In this document: positions 1-6,870 of the stretch, in pieces | How positions within the stretch are numbered: the stretch's first letter is position 1 | Layout: each line of letters begins with the position of its first letter | Source of the DNA: Gammaproteobacteria bacterium | Lineage (GTDB): Bacteria; Pseudomonadota; Gammaproteobacteria; GCA-001735895 | Assembly: GCA_015494335.1 (NCBI GenBank) | Contig: WGBK01000244.1 | Coordinates: forward strand, 1-7,034 | Direction: 5' to 3' | DNA length: 7,034 bases | Program-made: the position numbers and the translations under genes | The notes under the pieces: model-generated | Told to the model about the DNA's origin: nothing | The model's input: only the letters and a program-made list of their open reading frames with translations | Database searches by the model: none

Positions 1-1
1 G

Positions 2-448
2 GGCATCAACGAGCGCGGACAGGTGGCCGTGATCCGCACCGAGGGCAACCCGGACGGTCACATCATCCTGCGCGGCGGCAAGACCACCAACTACGATTCG
101 GTGAATATCGCCGTCGCGGAACAGAAGATCGTCTCCGCCGGCGTCAACAATGCCCTGGTGGTCGACTGCAGCCACGGCAATTCGCAGAAGGACTACACCC
201 GACAACCGCTGGTCGCGCGTGATGTGGCCAACCAGATCGCCGAGGGCAACCGCTCGATCATCGGTATCATGCTCGAAAGTCATTTGCACGAAGGCAATCA
301 GCCCTCCACCATGCCGAAGCAGGAAATGAAATACGGGGTTTCCATCACCGATGCCTGCATCTGCTGGGAAACCACCGAGGCCTTGCTGCGCGAACTGGCC
401 GAACGCACCGGCCCAGCTTTGAAGACCCGCAACCAGGACACCCGCTAA
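2..448 (+). CDS. aroF: Class I DAHP synthase (3-deoxy-7-phosphoheptulonate synthase), C-terminal part, 5'-truncated by the window edge
   Basis: The enzyme condenses phosphoenolpyruvate and erythrose 4-phosphate into DAHP, the first step of the shikimate pathway, in the cytosol. About 148 C-terminal residues are visible; the frame is open from base 2 and ends at a TAA (446-448). The family motifs are in order: HIILRGGK near fragment residues 20-27, DCSHGNS with the metal-ligand His, IIGIMLESHLHEGNQ with the metal-ligand Glu, and YGVSITDAC with the metal-ligand Asp. The fourth ligand, an N-terminal Cys, lies outside the window. From memory of the E. coli paralogues, the stretch QPLVARDV...EMKYGVSITDACICWE looks closest to AroF, the tyrosine-sensitive form. 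The N-terminal region that sets feedback specificity is not visible, so the paralogue and the symbol are tentative while the enzyme family is certain. A GTG at 23 is internal, not the start. The gene converges on pntB, and a palindromic repeat begins at the base after its stop. Confidence 0.95.
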   Translation, partial: GINERGQVAVIRTEGNPDGHIILRGGKTTNYDSVNIAVAEQKIVSAGVNNALVVDCSHGNSQKDYTRQPLVARDVANQIAEGNRSIIGIMLESHLHEGNQPSTMPKQEMKYGVSITDACICWETTEALLRELAERTGPALKTRNQDTR

Positions 449-608
449 GGAACCTCTGATTGAATCTGGCGCGAGCAGATTATGGCGGAAAATCGTTCAG
501 TTCAAGGCGCAAACCGCACGCAATAGCGAGCTATTGTGAAGGTTTGCAACGCAGAAATGGACGATTTTACGCCGCAAGATGCCGTGTCATGATTCGATCA
601 GAGGTTCC
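449..608. repeat. 160-bp palindromic MITE-like (ERIC-like) repeat element with terminal inverted repeats
   Basis: Four nested, colinear inverted-repeat blocks make almost the whole stretch one imperfect palindrome. The outer ends are 449-465 (GGAACCTCTGATTGAAT) and 592-608, whose reverse complement differs at one base in 17. The second pair is 484-495 with 562-573, 11 of 12 matching, set 18 nt inside the outer ends on both sides. The third pair is GCAAACC at 509-515 with GGTTTGC at 541-547. The centre is CAATAGC (521-527), GA, GCTATTG (530-536). No credible gene lies inside. Flanking CTAA (445-448) and CTGA (609-612) could be a degenerate target duplication, but this is weak. It looks like the short non-autonomous elements dispersed in proteobacterial genomes; I cannot name a family. 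Its transcript would fold into a long hairpin just after aroF and could affect mRNA ending or stability (inference). Confidence 0.75.
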
Positions 609-772
609 CTGAGGCACCGCCGGCGCAAGCTCCGGTACCGGACTTGGGACCAATCGTCCTTCGGAAGGGTTACGCCCATTGAAGAGCCGCTTCCTCTTCA
701 AGGCGACCTTAAGGAGAAAGAATCGGCTTCTGGGGTAGACAAGGGAAGACAAAGGTTGCCGGAATCGCAGCC
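609..772. other. Non-coding stretch between aroF and the pnt terminator, with an imperfect hairpin
   Basis: No convincing gene is visible. The clearest structure is an inverted repeat, TTGAAGAG (679-686) with CTCTTCAA (694-701) around a 7-nt loop. It is extended after a 2-nt bulge by CGCC (673-676) with GGCG (702-705), and loosely further out by AAGG and CCTT. A smaller CCTT-CGG-AAGG hairpin lies just upstream, near 658-668. Neither is followed by a T-run on either strand, so neither is a standard intrinsic terminator. The stretch may be the original downstream region of aroF, displaced by the adjacent repeat element. A small RNA or a second dispersed repeat is possible, but nothing in the sequence identifies one. 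Confidence 0.4.
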
Positions 773-798
773 AAAAAAAGACCGGCTCGAAGCCGGTC
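773..798 (-). terminator. Rho-independent terminator of the pntAB operon
   Basis: Read on the minus strand, GACCGGCT (798-791) pairs perfectly with AGCCGGTC (787-780) across a 3-nt TCG loop, followed directly by seven Ts (779-773). It lies about 50 nt beyond the pntB stop codon. On the plus strand the hairpin is not followed by Ts, so it should act only on minus-strand transcripts, stopping pnt mRNA before it runs antisense into aroF. Confidence 0.88.
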
Positions 799-804
799 GA
801 AGAG

Positions 805-834
805 GCAACCCGCACGCAGGGACGGACGGGTTGC
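805..834. other. Inverted repeat between pntB and its terminator
   Basis: GCAACCCG (805-812) and CGGGTTGC (827-834) form a perfect 8-bp stem with a 14-nt loop, in the pnt 3' untranslated region between the pntB stop and the T-tailed terminator. There is no T-run after it. A tandem 3' hairpin of this kind could protect the mRNA from exonucleases; that role is inference. Confidence 0.45.
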
Positions 835-846
835 TGGAGCAACGCT

Positions 847-2244
847 TCAGGCCAGGGCGCGGACCAGTTCGTCCATGTTGCCCTTGGCATCGCCGAACAG
901 CATGCGCGTGTTGTCCTTGTAGAACAGGGGATTCTCGACACCGGCATAGCCGGTAGCCATGCTGCGCTTGAGCACGACGGCGGTCTTGCTGTTCCAGACC
1001 TCGAGCACGGGCATGCCGGAAATCGGACTGCCCGGATCCTCCAGCGCCGCCGGGTTGACGGTATCGTTGGCACCGATGACGAGGGTGACATCAACATTGG
1101 GGAAGTCGTCGTTTACTTCCTCCATCTCGAAAACGATATCGTAGGGGACCTTGGCCTCGGCCAGCAGCACATTCATGTGGCCCGGCATGCGTCCAGCCAC
1201 GGGATGGATGGCAAAGGCGACGTGCACGCCCTTGGCCATCAACAGACGTGTCACCTCGGACACTTCCCGTTGTGCCTGGGCCATGGCCATGCCGTAACCC
1301 GGCACGATCATGACTTTCTCGGCCTGTTTCAGCATCTGCGCCACTTCGTCCACAGTAGTCGAGATCACTTCTCCCTGCTCGGCGGAAGTCGAGGATGCGC
1401 CGGCTTTCGCACCGCTGCCGAAACCGCCCGAGATCACGCTCAGGAAGTTGCGGTTCATGGCCCGGCACATGATGTAACTGAGTATGGCCCCGCTGCTGCC
1501 GACCAGCGCGCCGGTCACGATCAGCAGATCGTTGGAAAGCATGAAACCGGTGGCCGCGGCCGCCCAGCCGGAATAGCTGTTGAGCATGGAGATGACCACC
1601 GGCATGTCGGCTCCACCGATGGCAATGACCATGTGCACGCCGAAGATCAGCGCCACCGCCGTCATCACCAGCAACGGCAGCAGGGCCTGCTCGGGCGATG
1701 CGGCCGCGACGAAGCGAATGCCGTAATAGACGGCCAGCAGAAGCAGCAGGGCATTCAACCCATGCCGCCACGGCAGCAACAGGGGCTTGCTGGGGATCAG
1801 CGCACTGAGCTTGCCGAAGGCGATGACCGAACCGGAAAAGGTCAGGGCGCCAATCAGTACGCCGACATAGATCTCGATGTCGTGAATGACCTTTTCACTG
1901 CCGCTGAACTGCGTCTCGGCATCCAGAAAGGTGGCATAGCCAACGCTGACCGCGGCGAGACCGACCAGGCTGTGCAGGATGGCCACCAGTTGTGGCATCT
2001 GCGTCATCTTCACGCGGCGCGCCAGCACGAATCCGATCACGGCGCCCAGGGCCATGCAAACCGCAATCACTTCGTAGCGATCGACCCCGGGACTGAGCAG
2101 GGTCGCCAGGATGGCCAGCGCCATGCCCAGCATGCCGTAGAGGTTGCCGCGCCGCGCATTCTCGTTGCTGCTGAGCCCGCCGAGCGCGAGGATGAACAGC
2201 ATCGCGGCGCCCAGATACAGGGCATTGATCATCTGTCCTTCCAT
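847..2244 (-). CDS. pntB: NAD(P) transhydrogenase subunit beta (proton-translocating)
   Basis: This is the membrane and NADP(H)-binding subunit of the inner-membrane transhydrogenase, which couples proton entry to hydride transfer from NADH to NADP+. Residue numbers below count from an ATG at 2250. The N-terminal half is a run of hydrophobic helices (about 8-270) including QLVAILHSLVG, whose His93 corresponds to the proton-channel His91 of E. coli, and the conserved IGGADMP and FMLSNDLLIVTGALVGSSG segments. A short Ser/Ala/Gly-rich linker (about 278-292) leads to the soluble NADP(H) domain, with PGYGMAMAQAQ (317-327), GANDTVNP (393-400) and KRS (428-430), which contacts the NADP 2'-phosphate in E. 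coli. Start choice: the ATG at 2250 overlaps the pntA stop but has GGAGA directly against it. The ATG at 2244 has GGAGA 6 nt upstream and aligns end to end with the E. coli N-terminus, so it is preferred, giving 465 residues (E. coli about 462). All key residues seen are intact. Confidence 0.98.
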   Translation of the reverse strand: MEGQMINALYLGAAMLFILALGGLSSNENARRGNLYGMLGMALAILATLLSPGVDRYEVIAVCMALGAVIGFVLARRVKMTQMPQLVAILHSLVGLAAVSVGYATFLDAETQFSGSEKVIHDIEIYVGVLIGALTFSGSVIAFGKLSALIPSKPLLLPWRHGLNALLLLLAVYYGIRFVAAASPEQALLPLLVMTAVALIFGVHMVIAIGGADMPVVISMLNSYSGWAAAATGFMLSNDLLIVTGALVGSSGAILSYIMCRAMNRNFLSVISGGFGSGAKAGASSTSAEQGEVISTTVDEVAQMLKQAEKVMIVPGYGMAMAQAQREVSEVTRLLMAKGVHVAFAIHPVAGRMPGHMNVLLAEAKVPYDIVFEMEEVNDDFPNVDVTLVIGANDTVNPAALEDPGSPISGMPVLEVWNSKTAVVLKRSMATGYAGVENPLFYKDNTRMLFGDAKGNMDELVRALA

Positions 2245-2246
2245 GA

Positions 2247-3824
2247 TCATTCTCCGAACATTCTGAGCATGCGCTGGGTCACTGCGAATCCGCCCACGAT
2301 ATTGATCGTGGCAATCAGGATCGCAAGTGCGGACAGCAAGGTGATCAGGCCGTTGCCCGAGGAGACCTGCAGCAAGGCGCCGATGACGATGATGCTGCTG
2401 ATGGCGTTGGTCACGCTCATCAGCGGCGTATGCAGGGAAGGCGTGACATTCCAGATCACCATGTAGCCGATGAAACAGGCCAGGACAAAGACGGTGAAAT
2501 GGCCCATGAAGGATGGTGGCGCCACCAGGCCGATGCCGAACAGGGCCAGGCCCCCGACTGCAATTGGCAACAGGCTGCGCAGGGCTTGCTGCAGCGGGGA
2601 AGGTTCTTCGTCCACCACGGGCTCGTCATCCTTGGACTCCGGCGCCGTATGGCCGGTATAGGCCTGTTGCCGGGCGCTGACTTCAACGGCCGGTGGCGGC
2701 CAGGTGATCTCTCCTTCCCGCACCACGGTGGTATTGCGTATTACCGGGTCCTCGAAATCAAACTCGATCGGTTGATCCGGGCTTTCGATGAGTTCGTCGA
2801 GCAGGTTGGCGAGGTTGGTAGCGTACAACTGACTCGACTGGGCGGGTAGCCGGCTCGGCAGATCCGTGTAGCCGATGATTTTCACGCCATGCCGCTCCAC
2901 CACCTTGTGGGCTTCGGTGAGTTCGCAATTGCCGCCCTGCTCCGCCGCCAGATCGACGATCACGCTACCGTCCTTCATCGATTCGACCATCTCGGCGGTA
3001 ATCAGCTTCGGCGCTGGCTTGCCGGGGATCAGCGCAGTGGTGATGATGATGTCCACATCCCGGGCCTGCTCGGCGAACAGGGCCATCTCCGCCTCGATGA
3101 AGGCCTTGCTCATGACCTTGGCGTAACCGTCCTTGCTGTCGGTCTCCTCTTCGTAATCCAGCTCGAGGAACTCGGCATCCATGCTCAATACCTGGTCCTT
3201 GACCTCGGGACGGGTATCGAAGGCGCGCACGATGGCTCCCAGCGATTTGGCCGTGCCTATCGCCGCCAGACCGGCGACGCCGACCCCGATGATCATCACC
3301 TTGGCCGGCGGAATGCGCCCGGCAGCGGTGATCTGGCCGGCAAAGAAACGACCGAACTGGTTGGACGCCTCGATCACCGCCCGGTAACCGGCAATATTGG
3401 CCATCGAGCTCAGGGCATCCAGTTTCTGCGCCCGCGATATGCGCGGCACGGCATCCATCGACATGGCGCTCAAGCCACGGTTTGCCATTCGTTCGAGCAA
3501 TTCCTCGTTCTGAGCAGGCCACAGGAAGGCAATTAACAGCGTGCCCGGTTCCATCATGTCGATCTCGTGCCGATGGGCATCGGGATGCATCTGCGGTGCA
3601 CGCAGCTTCAGTACGATATCGGCATCGGCATAGAGATTTTCGAGGCGGTCGACCACTTCGGCGCCCGCCTCGATGTAGGCGGCATCGGAATAGGTCGCAC
3701 TGATACCCGCCTGGGATTCGATCACGACCCGGTAGCCGGCGGCCACCAGTCTTGCAGAGACTTCGGGAGTCAGCGCCACGCGCTTTTCTCCCTGGTGGAC
3801 TTCCCTCGGAACGGCAATCTTCAT
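2247..3824 (-). CDS. pntA: NAD(P) transhydrogenase subunit alpha (proton-translocating)
   Basis: This 525-residue protein (E. coli about 510) is the NAD(H)-binding subunit of the inner-membrane transhydrogenase. Residues 1 to about 385 form the soluble NAD(H) domain. Visible are the N-terminal PREVHQGEKRVALTP, the segment PRISRAQKLDALSS containing R128, Q133 and D136 (equivalents of the nicotinamide-contacting R127, Q132 and D135 of the Rhodospirillum rubrum protein), the Rossmann loop GVGVAG (180-185), ITTALIPGKPAPKLIT, and GYTDLP (318-323). An acidic linker (about 397-408) joins it to four likely membrane helices (about 418-435, 442-460, 471-487, 492-512) with the conserved GHFTVF, WNVTPSLHTPLMSVTNAIS and GGFAVTQRML. 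This fused layout is the two-subunit E. coli type, not the three-gene pntAA/pntAB/pntB type. The ATG is well supported by an upstream ribosome binding site and by family alignment. pntB follows almost immediately. Confidence 0.98.
   Translation of the reverse strand: MKIAVPREVHQGEKRVALTPEVSARLVAAGYRVVIESQAGISATYSDAAYIEAGAEVVDRLENLYADADIVLKLRAPQMHPDAHRHEIDMMEPGTLLIAFLWPAQNEELLERMANRGLSAMSMDAVPRISRAQKLDALSSMANIAGYRAVIEASNQFGRFFAGQITAAGRIPPAKVMIIGVGVAGLAAIGTAKSLGAIVRAFDTRPEVKDQVLSMDAEFLELDYEEETDSKDGYAKVMSKAFIEAEMALFAEQARDVDIIITTALIPGKPAPKLITAEMVESMKDGSVIVDLAAEQGGNCELTEAHKVVERHGVKIIGYTDLPSRLPAQSSQLYATNLANLLDELIESPDQPIEFDFEDPVIRNTTVVREGEITWPPPAVEVSARQQAYTGHTAPESKDDEPVVDEEPSPLQQALRSLLPIAVGGLALFGIGLVAPPSFMGHFTVFVLACFIGYMVIWNVTPSLHTPLMSVTNAISSIIVIGALLQVSSGNGLITLLSALAILIATINIVGGFAVTQRMLRMFGE
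2251..2255 (-). promoter_or_regulatory. Ribosome binding site deciding the pntB start
   Basis: GGAGA on the minus strand lies in the last codons of pntA. It sits 6 nt before the ATG at 2244 but 0 nt before the ATG at 2250, which argues for the inner start. Because it is inside pntA, translation of the two subunits is probably coupled. Confidence 0.6.
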
Positions 3825-3832
3825 TCCTGTTT

Positions 3833-3837
3833 CTCCT
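3833..3837 (-). promoter_or_regulatory. Ribosome binding site of pntA
   Basis: AGGAG on the minus strand lies 8 nt before the ATG at 3824, with a further AGGA directly against the start. It supports the chosen pntA start. Confidence 0.7.
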
Positions 3838-3959
3838 GTGTCATTGGTCCGCGCTCGTGACCGGGACGGAAAACGAGGCTGGCATTTGTTGGGAATTATT
3901 TCCCTCGCATGTTAATGAATGCACAAAGCCCTGACCAGCCCACAAGAGCCAAAGGCATG
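3838..3959 (-). promoter_or_regulatory. Upstream region of pntAB, probable promoter region with a short dyad
   Basis: This is the gap before pntA and should hold its promoter if pntAB is transcribed separately from the exporter genes. The most AT-rich part, about 3884-3920, contains the dyad GGGAA-N4-TTCCC (3890-3903), which could be an operator or a small leader hairpin. A TTGTGC and an AATAAT are present on the minus strand but about 20 nt apart, too far for a standard sigma-70 promoter, so no -35/-10 pair is assigned. No regulator can be named. Confidence 0.3.
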
Positions 3960-4006
3960 AAAAAGGGGACAAGCGGAGAAAAACGCCCTGCAGCGGAAGT
4001 CTTGTC
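3960..4006 (-). terminator. Weak candidate terminator downstream of the PGPGW-protein gene
   Basis: On the minus strand, GACAAG (4006-4001), overlapping the stop codon of the small membrane protein gene, can pair with CTTGTC (3973-3968). The Ts at 3964-3960 follow after four Cs. A second T-run lies inside the long loop, after a GC-rich CGC/GCG mini-stem. The stem is short and the loop long, so this is only a candidate; read-through into pntAB remains possible. Confidence 0.25.
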
Positions 4007-4445
4007 AGCTCCGGGATTTCGGCTCGGACAAGGGGGAATGGCTGCCGCGCCGGCGCAGCCAGTTGATGGCCTTGAGGACACCCGGGCGACCCACCAGCCA
4101 GCGCTCGATGGCGTACTTGCCGGGGAAGTTCATCAGCATCAGCCCCACTACAAGGGTCAGCAGCCCCTGGCCGGGAGTGAACAGCATGATCACTCCCGCC
4201 AGCACAAACAGCGCGCCAAGCAAGTTCTTCGCAGCCACCACCAGCCCCTGAACCAGGGGGTGACGGCTGCCCCGGGTGACGCGGTGGCGATGCGGATGGC
4301 TAAAGTAGTCCTCGGGGATGCGGGCCACGAACCAGGGAAGCAGCAGCACCGAGATCAGCAGGCTGAGCAAGGACAGGCCAACCAGCAGCCAGCCGTTGGC
4401 CTCGAGCCAGTGCAGCAGCGGAGCCAGGCCTTCCATGTCAGTCAT
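4005..4445 (-). CDS. Small integral membrane protein, PGPGW-like family, function unknown
   Basis: The gene encodes 146 residues. A hydrophobic helix spans about 17-40 (GWLLVGLSLLSLLISVLLLPW). It is followed by a conserved-looking basic loop, VARIPEDYFSHPHRHR (about 40-55), then two more hydrophobic stretches (about 66-88 and 92-106) joined by FTPGQGLLTLVVGLMLMNFPGK. That last block resembles the PGPGW motif of small bacterial membrane proteins (proline-glycine turn, helix, GL.L), with PGQG here. The tail is basic and probably cytosolic (WLRRRG). No catalytic motif is seen and the function is unknown. Its start lies inside the end of the ABC exporter gene (8-nt overlap), so co-translation and a shared envelope role are plausible. 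An ATG at 4436 (fourth codon) is an alternative start, since neither has a strong ribosome binding site. The family assignment is from motif memory and moderately sure; the coding call is firm. Confidence 0.85.
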   Translation of the reverse strand: MTDMEGLAPLLHWLEANGWLLVGLSLLSLLISVLLLPWFVARIPEDYFSHPHRHRVTRGSRHPLVQGLVVAAKNLLGALFVLAGVIMLFTPGQGLLTLVVGLMLMNFPGKYAIERWLVGRPGVLKAINWLRRRGSHSPLSEPKSRS

Positions 4446-6270
4446 GATCCGGCAGGAAACCGCCGGCCTGCATCTGCCACAGACGATTGTAGTGACCTTT
4501 CAGTTGCAGCAGCTCCTCGTGACGACCATCCTCGACGATCTCTCCCTCGTGGAACACCAGGATACGGTCGAGATGCGAGATGGTGGACAGGCGGTGCGCG
4601 ATCACCAACACGGTTTTGTCGCGCATCAGGTAGTCGAGCCCCTGCTGGATCTTCTTTTCGGTCACCGAATCCAGCGCCGAGGTGGCCTCGTCGAGGATCA
4701 GGATCGGCGAATCCTTGAGTATCGCGCGCGCAATGGCGATACGCTGGCGCTGGCCGCCGGACAGCTTGACCCCGCGTTCGCCGACCAGCGAGTCGTAGCC
4801 ATCCTCGGTCTGCGCGATGAACTCGTGGGCATGGGCCTTCTTCGCCGCCTCGATTACTTCCTCGTCGCTGGCATCGAGACGGCCGTAGCGGATGTTCTCC
4901 ATCAGGCTGCGGTGAAACAGCATCGGGTCCTGCGGAATCATCGAGATGTTCTCGCGCAGGCTGTCCTGGGTCACCTCGAGGATGTTCTGCCCGTCGATCA
5001 GGATGGCGCCGCCGGCAGGCTCGAACAGGCGCAGAATCAGGTTAACGAAGGTGGACTTGCCGGAGCCGGAAAAGCCCACCAGGCCCACATGCTGATGCGG
5101 CCGTATGGTCACGCTGAGCTGCTCGAACACCCGGTGCCCCTCGGGATAGGCAAAATCGACGCTGCGAAACTCGATCTCGCCCCGGCTGACCTGAAGCCGC
5201 GGCGCATCCGGCTTGTCCACGATCTCGTGGGGCTGGATGAAGATCGACACGCCCTCGGCGATATTGCCCAGGTACTCGAAGAACTCGAGGAAGGTACGGC
5301 TCAGGCCGCGCGCGGCCTCGATCAGCATGATCGCCAGCCCCGCCACCATCGAGAACTCGCCCACCGTCATGTTCCCCTCGGACCAGATCTTCAGCGCATA
5401 GCTGACCATACCGACCATCAGCACGAAGGCAGCCACGAACTGGAACCAGCGCAGCTTCTCCATGTACCAATAGGTGCGCAGGGCATGGTCGACCTCGTGG
5501 TTGATCGACTCGGTCAGGTACTGCTCCTCGAACTTGCGCCGCGCGAACATCTTGGCGTTCATCACGTTGGTCACCGAATCCACCACCTTGCCGGTCACCC
5601 GTGATCGCGCCTCGGCAAAATCCTGCGCATACACGCGACAGCGCTTGGCGAGAATGAAGGAGACATAGACATACACCGCCAGCCACAGGCTCAGCACCCC
5701 GGCCAGATCCGGACTGGCGTTGAACAGGATCACCAGCGCCACCGCCGACTTGATGATCAGCGGGTAGAAATCGAAGGTCACGGTCCACAGCGCATGCATG
5801 CTGCTCATCGACACCTCGGCGATGCGATTTGCCAGCGAGCCTGCGAAATGCGACACGAAGTAACGATGGGAGTGATGCTGCAAATAGCTGAACAGGGATT
5901 GGCGGATGCGCGCGCGCAGGCGCGGCCCCGTCATCACCAGCACCGCGCCGCTGGCGCGGCTGAACACGACGATCCCGAAATTGAGGCCGGCGAACAGCCA
6001 AAGGGCCGGTGCCGTGGCCTCGAACACATCCTGACCGCCGGCCCGCGCAGCAACCACTGCATCAATGATTTCCTTGATCGCGTAGGGCAGCAGGATGGTG
6101 CAGGCGGCCTGCAGCGCCTCGAACAGGAAGATCGCGAACAGCGCCACCCGCACCTGGGCATAGAAATGCAGCGCAAAGCGCCAGGGCTGTTGCGGCAGCT
6201 GGGGCGCGTCGTGGGCAATCTTCATCGCCGCAGGCGAGGAAGAAACGGTGTTTTCCAGAGGGGTATTCAT
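4438..6270 (-). CDS. ABC exporter half-transporter, fused permease and ATPase (MsbA/ABCB-like)
   Basis: This 610-residue protein has a six-helix exporter domain (hydrophobic segments about 40-63, 88-110, 166-185, 188-208, 275-295, 305-322) and a C-terminal ATPase (about 365-600). ATPase motifs are complete: A-loop Tyr375, Walker A GFSGSGKST (399-407), Q-loop Gln447, signature LSGGQRQR (503-510), Walker B ILILDEA (523-529), D-loop SALD (531-534) and switch His559. It should act as a homodimer in the inner membrane, exporting a lipid, peptide or drug-like substrate; the substrate cannot be read from the sequence. E. coli MsbA (582 residues) is similar in layout, but nothing identifies this as MsbA itself, so no symbol is given. 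The start at 6270 has GGAAG only 2 nt upstream; Met16 (start at 6225) is an alternative with a poorer upstream site. The stop codon lies inside the start of the PGPGW-like gene. Confidence 0.95.
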   Translation of the reverse strand: MNTPLENTVSSSPAAMKIAHDAPQLPQQPWRFALHFYAQVRVALFAIFLFEALQAACTILLPYAIKEIIDAVVAARAGGQDVFEATAPALWLFAGLNFGIVVFSRASGAVLVMTGPRLRARIRQSLFSYLQHHSHRYFVSHFAGSLANRIAEVSMSSMHALWTVTFDFYPLIIKSAVALVILFNASPDLAGVLSLWLAVYVYVSFILAKRCRVYAQDFAEARSRVTGKVVDSVTNVMNAKMFARRKFEEQYLTESINHEVDHALRTYWYMEKLRWFQFVAAFVLMVGMVSYALKIWSEGNMTVGEFSMVAGLAIMLIEAARGLSRTFLEFFEYLGNIAEGVSIFIQPHEIVDKPDAPRLQVSRGEIEFRSVDFAYPEGHRVFEQLSVTIRPHQHVGLVGFSGSGKSTFVNLILRLFEPAGGAILIDGQNILEVTQDSLRENISMIPQDPMLFHRSLMENIRYGRLDASDEEVIEAAKKAHAHEFIAQTEDGYDSLVGERGVKLSGGQRQRIAIARAILKDSPILILDEATSALDSVTEKKIQQGLDYLMRDKTVLVIAHRLSTISHLDRILVFHEGEIVEDGRHEELLQLKGHYNRLWQMQAGGFLPDHD

Positions 6271-6309
6271 GGCTTCCAGCCGGTCATCCGATCATTGAAG
6301 GAAAGACGA

Positions 6310-6338
6310 ACCCTAGCCCGAGCCGAAGGCGCAGGCAA
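6310..6338 (-). promoter_or_regulatory. Weak candidate sigma-70 promoter for the ABC exporter gene
   Basis: In the 85-bp gap between the DUF3087 and exporter genes, minus-strand TTGCCT (6338-6333) and TAGGGT (6315-6310) are exactly 17 nt apart, with the right spacing to start a transcript before the ATG at 6270. Each hexamer matches consensus only in part. No T-tailed terminator is visible in the gap, so the exporter may instead be read from the upstream genes. Confidence 0.25.
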
Positions 6339-6355
6339 GCGAAGAACTGCAAGGC

Positions 6356-6870
6356 TCAGTACAAGTCCAGCAACGCCGGATCCAGTTCCGGCGACGAAGT
6401 GTCGAGACCGGCCGCCTCCATGCGCCGCTTGTTGGCCTCGAGCTTGATCATCAGCGCGTCCATGGTGATGGTGTTGTCGTCGAGGTGGTAGAGCTGGCGC
6501 GAGCCCTCGAGCTGGAAATCGAGGATCTTCATCGCGTTGCGATCGCCCTGTTCGGCAGCGGCCTCGATCTTCTTCTGCTTGCGGTAGATGCGGTTGAGCA
6601 TTTGCTTGAGATCCCAGACATAGGCCACCTCGTCCAGCCAGGGATGGCCGCGCAGGCGGTTCAATCCCCAGACCACGACCACGGCGGCGGTGGCCACGCC
6701 AGCCAGGTTGTGCCAGAAATGATCAGCCTCGGGTGTGCTGAACAGGCGGATGTAGAGGGTCGAGAACAGCAGCGACAGCAAGGCCAGCGCAATCACGATA
6801 CCGGCGAACACGAGCTTGACGCGCCGGTTATAACGCTGCTTGTCGATCTCGCGCAACACGAAGACCGCCA

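Noticed and set aside
673..705. Hairpin considered as the aroF terminator
   Set aside because: The stem is bulged and no T-run follows on either strand, so intrinsic termination is not supported.
579..956. Plus-strand open frame starting inside the palindromic repeat
   Set aside because: It begins in the repeat, crosses the pnt terminator and ends antisense to pntB. It is Arg-rich with no ribosome binding site or family resemblance.
1177..2466. Long plus-strand open frame (429 codons) opposite pntB and the end of pntA
   Set aside because: It is antisense to unmistakable pntB and pntA coding sequence. Its His/Gln/Asp-rich composition is typical of the opposite strand of a GC-rich gene, and it has no recognisable domain.
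3909..4718. Plus-strand open frame (269 codons) across the pnt upstream gap and the PGPGW-like gene
   Set aside because: Most of it is antisense to two supported genes, no domain is seen, and the first part is low-complexity Gln/Ala/Pro-rich shadow sequence.
4318..5604. Long plus-strand open frame (428 codons) opposite the ABC exporter
   Set aside because: It is the antisense shadow of the exporter, whose motifs are complete on the minus strand. Its composition is biased (His, Gln, Arg, Asp) and no family is recognisable.
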